64,000 nt of DNA. Source: Microbacterium salsuginis (GTDB lineage: Bacteria > Actinomycetota > Actinomycetes > Actinomycetales > Microbacteriaceae). The stretch lies in contig NZ_JABACI010000004.1 of the NCBI RefSeq assembly GCF_012524205.1, positions 806,001-870,000 of the forward strand, given 5' to 3'. Every line of letters begins with the position of its first letter. Position 1 is the first letter of the stretch. Below are positions 61,088-64,000 of the stretch, piece by piece. The position numbers and the translations under genes were made by a program. Under the pieces are notes generated by a model. The model saw only the letters and a program-made list of their open reading frames with translations. It did not search any database and was not told the DNA's origin.

Positions 61088-61998
61088 GCGTCGCGACTGC
61101 CGGTAAGACGGGGACGACGGCCCGGCGGGGCGTGGGACGCGACCGTTTCGAGAACGGCCTGTTCGCAGTCCTCAAGCCGATCGTGATCGTGCTGCTGCTG
61201 ATCGTGGCGGTCTTCCCTTTCTATTACATGGTGCTGCTGAGCTTCCGGTCGCTCGACTCGCTGCTGCAGAACCCCGGGGCGCTGTGGATCTCGATCGAGG
61301 AGCTCGACCTGGCGACCTACCTCGAGGTGCTGGCACCCGTCTCGGACGGCGGCCAGGGCTTCGTCGTCTTCATGCGCAACTCGCTGCTGGTGGCACTCAG
61401 CACGGTCGTGCTGACGCTGCTCGTGGCGATCCCCGGCGCCTACGCCGTCAGCCGGCTGCGGTTCTTCGGTCGGCGGCAGGTCTCGGCGCTGTTCCTCGCG
61501 GTGTACTTCTTCCCCGCGATCCTGCTGGCCGTCCCGCTGTTCGTCTTCTTCACGCAGTTGGGGCTCCGGGGATCGCTCGTCGCGCTCGTCGTCGTCTACG
61601 TGTCGCAGGTCGCGGCGGTGTCGATCTACACGCTGCGCAACTACTTCGCGACGGTGCCGGTCTCGCTCGAAGAGGCAGCGGCGATCGACGGATGCGGGCG
61701 GCTGCAGACCATGTGGAAGATCAGTCTTCCGCTGGCCATGCCGGCTCTCGTCTCCAACGGGCTCTTCATCTTCATGATCGCCTGGAACGAGTTCCTGTTC
61801 GCGCTGCTCTTCCTCGTCGAGAAGCGCGACTCCTGGACCGTGTCGCTCGGTCTCTCGCAGCTGTCGGGAAGCATCGAGGTGCCCACGACCGTGCTCATGG
61901 CCGGATCGGTCATCCTGACCCTCCCGATCATCATCCTGTTCTTCGCGTCGGAGCGTCTTCTCGTCGGCGGTCTGACCGCGGGCGCCGAGAAGGGCTGA
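61084..61998 (+). CDS. sugar ABC transporter permease (MalG/UgpE type)
   Basis: 304 residues. First helix IVIVLLLIVAVFPFYYMVLL; EAA loop SLEEAAAIDGCGRLQTMWKI; C-terminus GGLTAGAEKG as in the paralogue at 35761. Overlaps the preceding permease by four bases. Completes a third importer that lacks its own ATPase. Confidence 0.92.
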   Translation: MSVATAGKTGTTARRGVGRDRFENGLFAVLKPIVIVLLLIVAVFPFYYMVLLSFRSLDSLLQNPGALWISIEELDLATYLEVLAPVSDGGQGFVVFMRNSLLVALSTVVLTLLVAIPGAYAVSRLRFFGRRQVSALFLAVYFFPAILLAVPLFVFFTQLGLRGSLVALVVVYVSQVAAVSIYTLRNYFATVPVSLEEAAAIDGCGRLQTMWKISLPLAMPALVSNGLFIFMIAWNEFLFALLFLVEKRDSWTVSLGLSQLSGSIEVPTTVLMAGSVILTLPIIILFFASERLLVGGLTAGAEKG

Positions 61999-62061
61999 CG
62001 CGCGGCATCCGTTCGTCCACCCATTCCATCCGTCGTCATCGCCCCGAAGGAGCGCAGGCTC

Positions 62062-63120
62062 GTGCCGCACATCGTCCAATTCACCGAACCCCGGCGGGTC
62101 GAACTCGTCGAGACCGATCCCGCACCGCTCGTTCCCGGCTCGGTGCGTGTCGCGACCTGGTACTCGGGGATCTCGGCGGGCACCGAGCTCACCGCTTACC
62201 GGGGGACGAATCCCTACCTCACGTCGACGTGGGACGCGCAGCACCGCCTGTTCGTCCCGGGTGAGCCGAGCTTCGGCTACCCCGTCCAGGGCTGGGGCTA
62301 CTCCGAGGTGGGCCAGGTGGTCGAGGTCGCCGACGATGTGACGTCCCTGCGCCCCGGCGACGTCGTGCACGGCATCTGGGGCCATCGCAGCGACGCGGTG
62401 CTGCCGGCATCCGCTCTGGAATGGCGACGGATGCCGGACCAGGCCGATCCGCTGCTCGGGACCTTCGCGCGGGTCGGGTCGATCGCCCTGAACGGCGTGC
62501 TCGCGGCGGATGTGCGGCTGGGCGAGCGCGTCGCCATCTTCGGGCAGGGCGTCATCGGTCTGCTCGCGACCCGGCTGGCCACACTCTCGGGCGGGCGGGT
62601 GTACGCGGTCGACACCGTGGCAGGACGTCTGGCGATGGCCGAGAGCTTCGGTGCGGTGGCGTCGATCGACGCGCTCCGCCCCGGTGGGGCCGGCGCCCAC
62701 ATCCGAGAGCTGACCGGGGGCGGAGCCGACAGCGCCATCGAGCTCTCAGGCTCGGATCGCGCGCTCCATGAGGCGGTGCGCTGCGTGGTGGTCGAGGGCC
62801 TGGTCGCGGCATCCGGCTTCTATCAGGGCGGGGCGGCCGAGCTGCGCCTGGGTGAGGAGTTCCACCACAACCGCGTGCGCATCGTGGCGAGTCAGATCTC
62901 GGGAGTTCCGGTCGGGATGGGAGGGCGCTGGGACCAGCCCCGCCTGGTGCGCACGGTGATGGAGCTGATCCTCTCGGGCGCCGTCGACGCCGGCGCGCTC
63001 GTGAGCGACGTGGTGGCCGCCCCGGACGTGGCCGGCGTCTTCGAGCGGCTCGACGCGGGCGATCCCCAGATCCTCCAGGCTGTCCTGCGGTTCGATGCCG
63101 CACCGGAGCGCGCCCGATGA
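62062..63120 (+). CDS. medium-chain dehydrogenase/reductase without zinc ligands
   Basis: 352-residue alcohol-dehydrogenase-fold protein. The cofactor motif FGQGVIGLLATRLA (about residue 153) is intact and the N-terminal catalytic domain is recognisable (YSGISAGTELTAYRG, GYPVQGWGYSEVGQVVEV). The Cys of GxCGTD and the Glu-His of GHE are absent, as is the four-Cys structural loop, so it does not bind zinc in the classical way. GAAGGAG precedes GTG 62062. Probably oxidises or reduces the imported sugar together with the next Gfo/Idh gene. Confidence 0.83.
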   Translation: MPHIVQFTEPRRVELVETDPAPLVPGSVRVATWYSGISAGTELTAYRGTNPYLTSTWDAQHRLFVPGEPSFGYPVQGWGYSEVGQVVEVADDVTSLRPGDVVHGIWGHRSDAVLPASALEWRRMPDQADPLLGTFARVGSIALNGVLAADVRLGERVAIFGQGVIGLLATRLATLSGGRVYAVDTVAGRLAMAESFGAVASIDALRPGGAGAHIRELTGGGADSAIELSGSDRALHEAVRCVVVEGLVAASGFYQGGAAELRLGEEFHHNRVRIVASQISGVPVGMGGRWDQPRLVRTVMELILSGAVDAGALVSDVVAAPDVAGVFERLDAGDPQILQAVLRFDAAPERAR

Positions 63121-64000
63121 CGGATCTGCCCGACTACCGGCCGCGGATCCCTGCGCAGCCCGCACGCGTCGGGCTCGTGGGCGCCGGCGCCATCGCCCGA
63201 TCCGCGCACCTGCCGGCATACGCGGCGTGGCGGATCCCCGTCGTCGGGATCGCCTCCCGCACCGCCGGACATGCCCGGGCACTGGCGGCGGACTTCGGCA
63301 TCGCGACGGTGCACGAGACCGTCGACGACCTCCTGGCGGATCCCGACATCGACGTGGTCGACATCGCAACGGGACCCGCCGGACGGCTCGATCTCATCGA
63401 AGCCGCCGTGCGCAGCGGCAAGCACGTTCTCGCGCAGAAGCCGCTGAGCGTCGACGCGGCCGAACTCCCGCGGCTGCGCGCGGTCCTCGCGTCGGCCCGT
63501 GAGCGAGGACTGCGGGTGGCGGTCAACCAGAACGCGAGATGGGCGCCCGCGTGGCGACTGGCCACGCTCCTGGTGCGCAGCGGAGCGGTGGGCGAGGTCG
63601 TCGGTGTCACGCACCTGCACGACAAGCCCCTGCCGCCGCTCGCGGGCACCGCGTTCGACGATGTGCCGCACATGCTCATCGCCGACTACCTGGTGCATTG
63701 GATCGACATCACCCGCTGCTGGCTCGAGGGCGCTCATGTGGTGTCGGTCACGGCGCAGGACTCACGGGTGCCGGCTCAGCCCGACGCAGCACGCAACCCG
63801 TGGCACGCCGGCATTCAGATCGGGACGTCCACGGGTGCCAGCGCGTCCCTCCGCATCGTCGGCGATGCCCGCACGCAGTCCGGCGGCTGCCCCTTCTGGA
63901 TCCACGGCACCGAGGGCACGCTCCGTGGCAGCGTGCTGCTGGGCAGCGACTTCCTCGAACTCGAGCGGGGCGATGCGCGAACCCGGTTCCCCCTCGAGGG
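63117..64000 (+). CDS. Gfo/Idh/MocA family oxidoreductase, 3' end outside window
   Basis: About 294 codons are visible; the frame is open at the right edge. Rossmann motif GLVGAGAIARSAHLPAYAAW; the usual EKP motif reads QKPLS, keeping the lysine. VAVNQNARWAPAWRLA and HWIDITRCWLEG follow the family pattern. ATG 63117 overlaps the preceding stop. With the zinc-less dehydrogenase it forms the enzymatic part of the third sugar locus. Confidence 0.87.
   Translation, partial: MTDLPDYRPRIPAQPARVGLVGAGAIARSAHLPAYAAWRIPVVGIASRTAGHARALAADFGIATVHETVDDLLADPDIDVVDIATGPAGRLDLIEAAVRSGKHVLAQKPLSVDAAELPRLRAVLASARERGLRVAVNQNARWAPAWRLATLLVRSGAVGEVVGVTHLHDKPLPPLAGTAFDDVPHMLIADYLVHWIDITRCWLEGAHVVSVTAQDSRVPAQPDAARNPWHAGIQIGTSTGASASLRIVGDARTQSGGCPFWIHGTEGTLRGSVLLGSDFLELERGDARTRFPLE

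Noticed and set aside
1..64000. tRNA, rRNA, CRISPR arrays, insertion sequences, prophage genes
   Set aside because: No cloverleaf-like element, regularly spaced direct repeats, transposase or phage structural genes were recognised by reading; a covariance-model scan would settle the RNA question.

Overview
The window is a 64 kb, very GC-rich chromosomal segment with tightly packed genes, ATGA/GTGA start-stop overlaps and frequent GTG starts. Gene content (CUT1 sugar importers without their own ATPase, Gfo/Idh/MocA oxidoreductases, a ROK regulator, a menaquinone-type methyltransferase, an actinobacterial urease operon) points to an actinobacterium, most likely Microbacteriaceae close to Microbacterium. 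That placement is inference from style and content; no rRNA or other marker lies here. I saw no tRNA, rRNA, insertion sequence, prophage or CRISPR array.

Layout. 1-17.75 kb: a catabolic island with a 3-hydroxyacyl-CoA dehydrogenase fragment, alditol oxidase, a GntR/FCD repressor, Fe-alcohol dehydrogenase, aldehyde dehydrogenase, RraA-type aldolase, hydroxyisobutyrate-type dehydrogenase, a sugar ABC importer, a class III CoA-transferase, a crotonase, an amidohydrolase and two Gfo/Idh/MocA dehydrogenases. It is closed on the right by inverted paralogues of its own solute-binding protein and aldolase. Copies of one 12-bp GntR-type operator core flank both ends. 18-24 kb: small regulator/target pairs, each with visible operator repeats (HxlR-DHFR-like, AraC-Fsr-like MFS, TetR-quinone reductase-like), plus Nudix and MOSC proteins. 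24-28.4 kb: a TetR regulator divergent from a compact operon of small uncharacterised proteins with a second-site MenG/UbiE-like methyltransferase and an SGNH hydrolase. 28.4-32.2 kb: two divergently transcribed exported phosphoesterases. 32.2-41.7 kb: a glycan locus with a two-module Lrp/AsnC regulator, ABC importer, Gfo/Idh/MocA protein, GH89 alpha-N-acetylglucosaminidase and sulfatase, the enzymes apparently intracellular. 41.7-47.5 kb: membrane proteins, an esterase and a 1122-residue channel-like/FUSC fusion.

47.6-57.3 kb is the most unusual part. The urease operon runs ureA, cbiX-like, ureB, ureC, ureF, ureG, ureD, urea transporter. There is no ureE; instead a chelatase-fold protein with a 53-residue tail containing 21 histidines sits between the gamma and beta subunit genes. 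Convergent to the operon is a FecBCD/BtuCDF-type metal importer whose ATPase ends in a histidine-rich hexapeptide repeat and whose leader has a dyad with the half-sites and spacing of a Nur nickel box. Together they suggest a linked nickel-uptake, nickel-storage/delivery and urease module.

57.4-64 kb: a ROK repressor divergent from a third CUT1 importer (related to the 33-36 kb one), a zinc-less medium-chain dehydrogenase and a Gfo/Idh/MocA gene cut by the window edge. Functions are assigned from motifs and family knowledge only; substrates of the three sugar loci remain undetermined.
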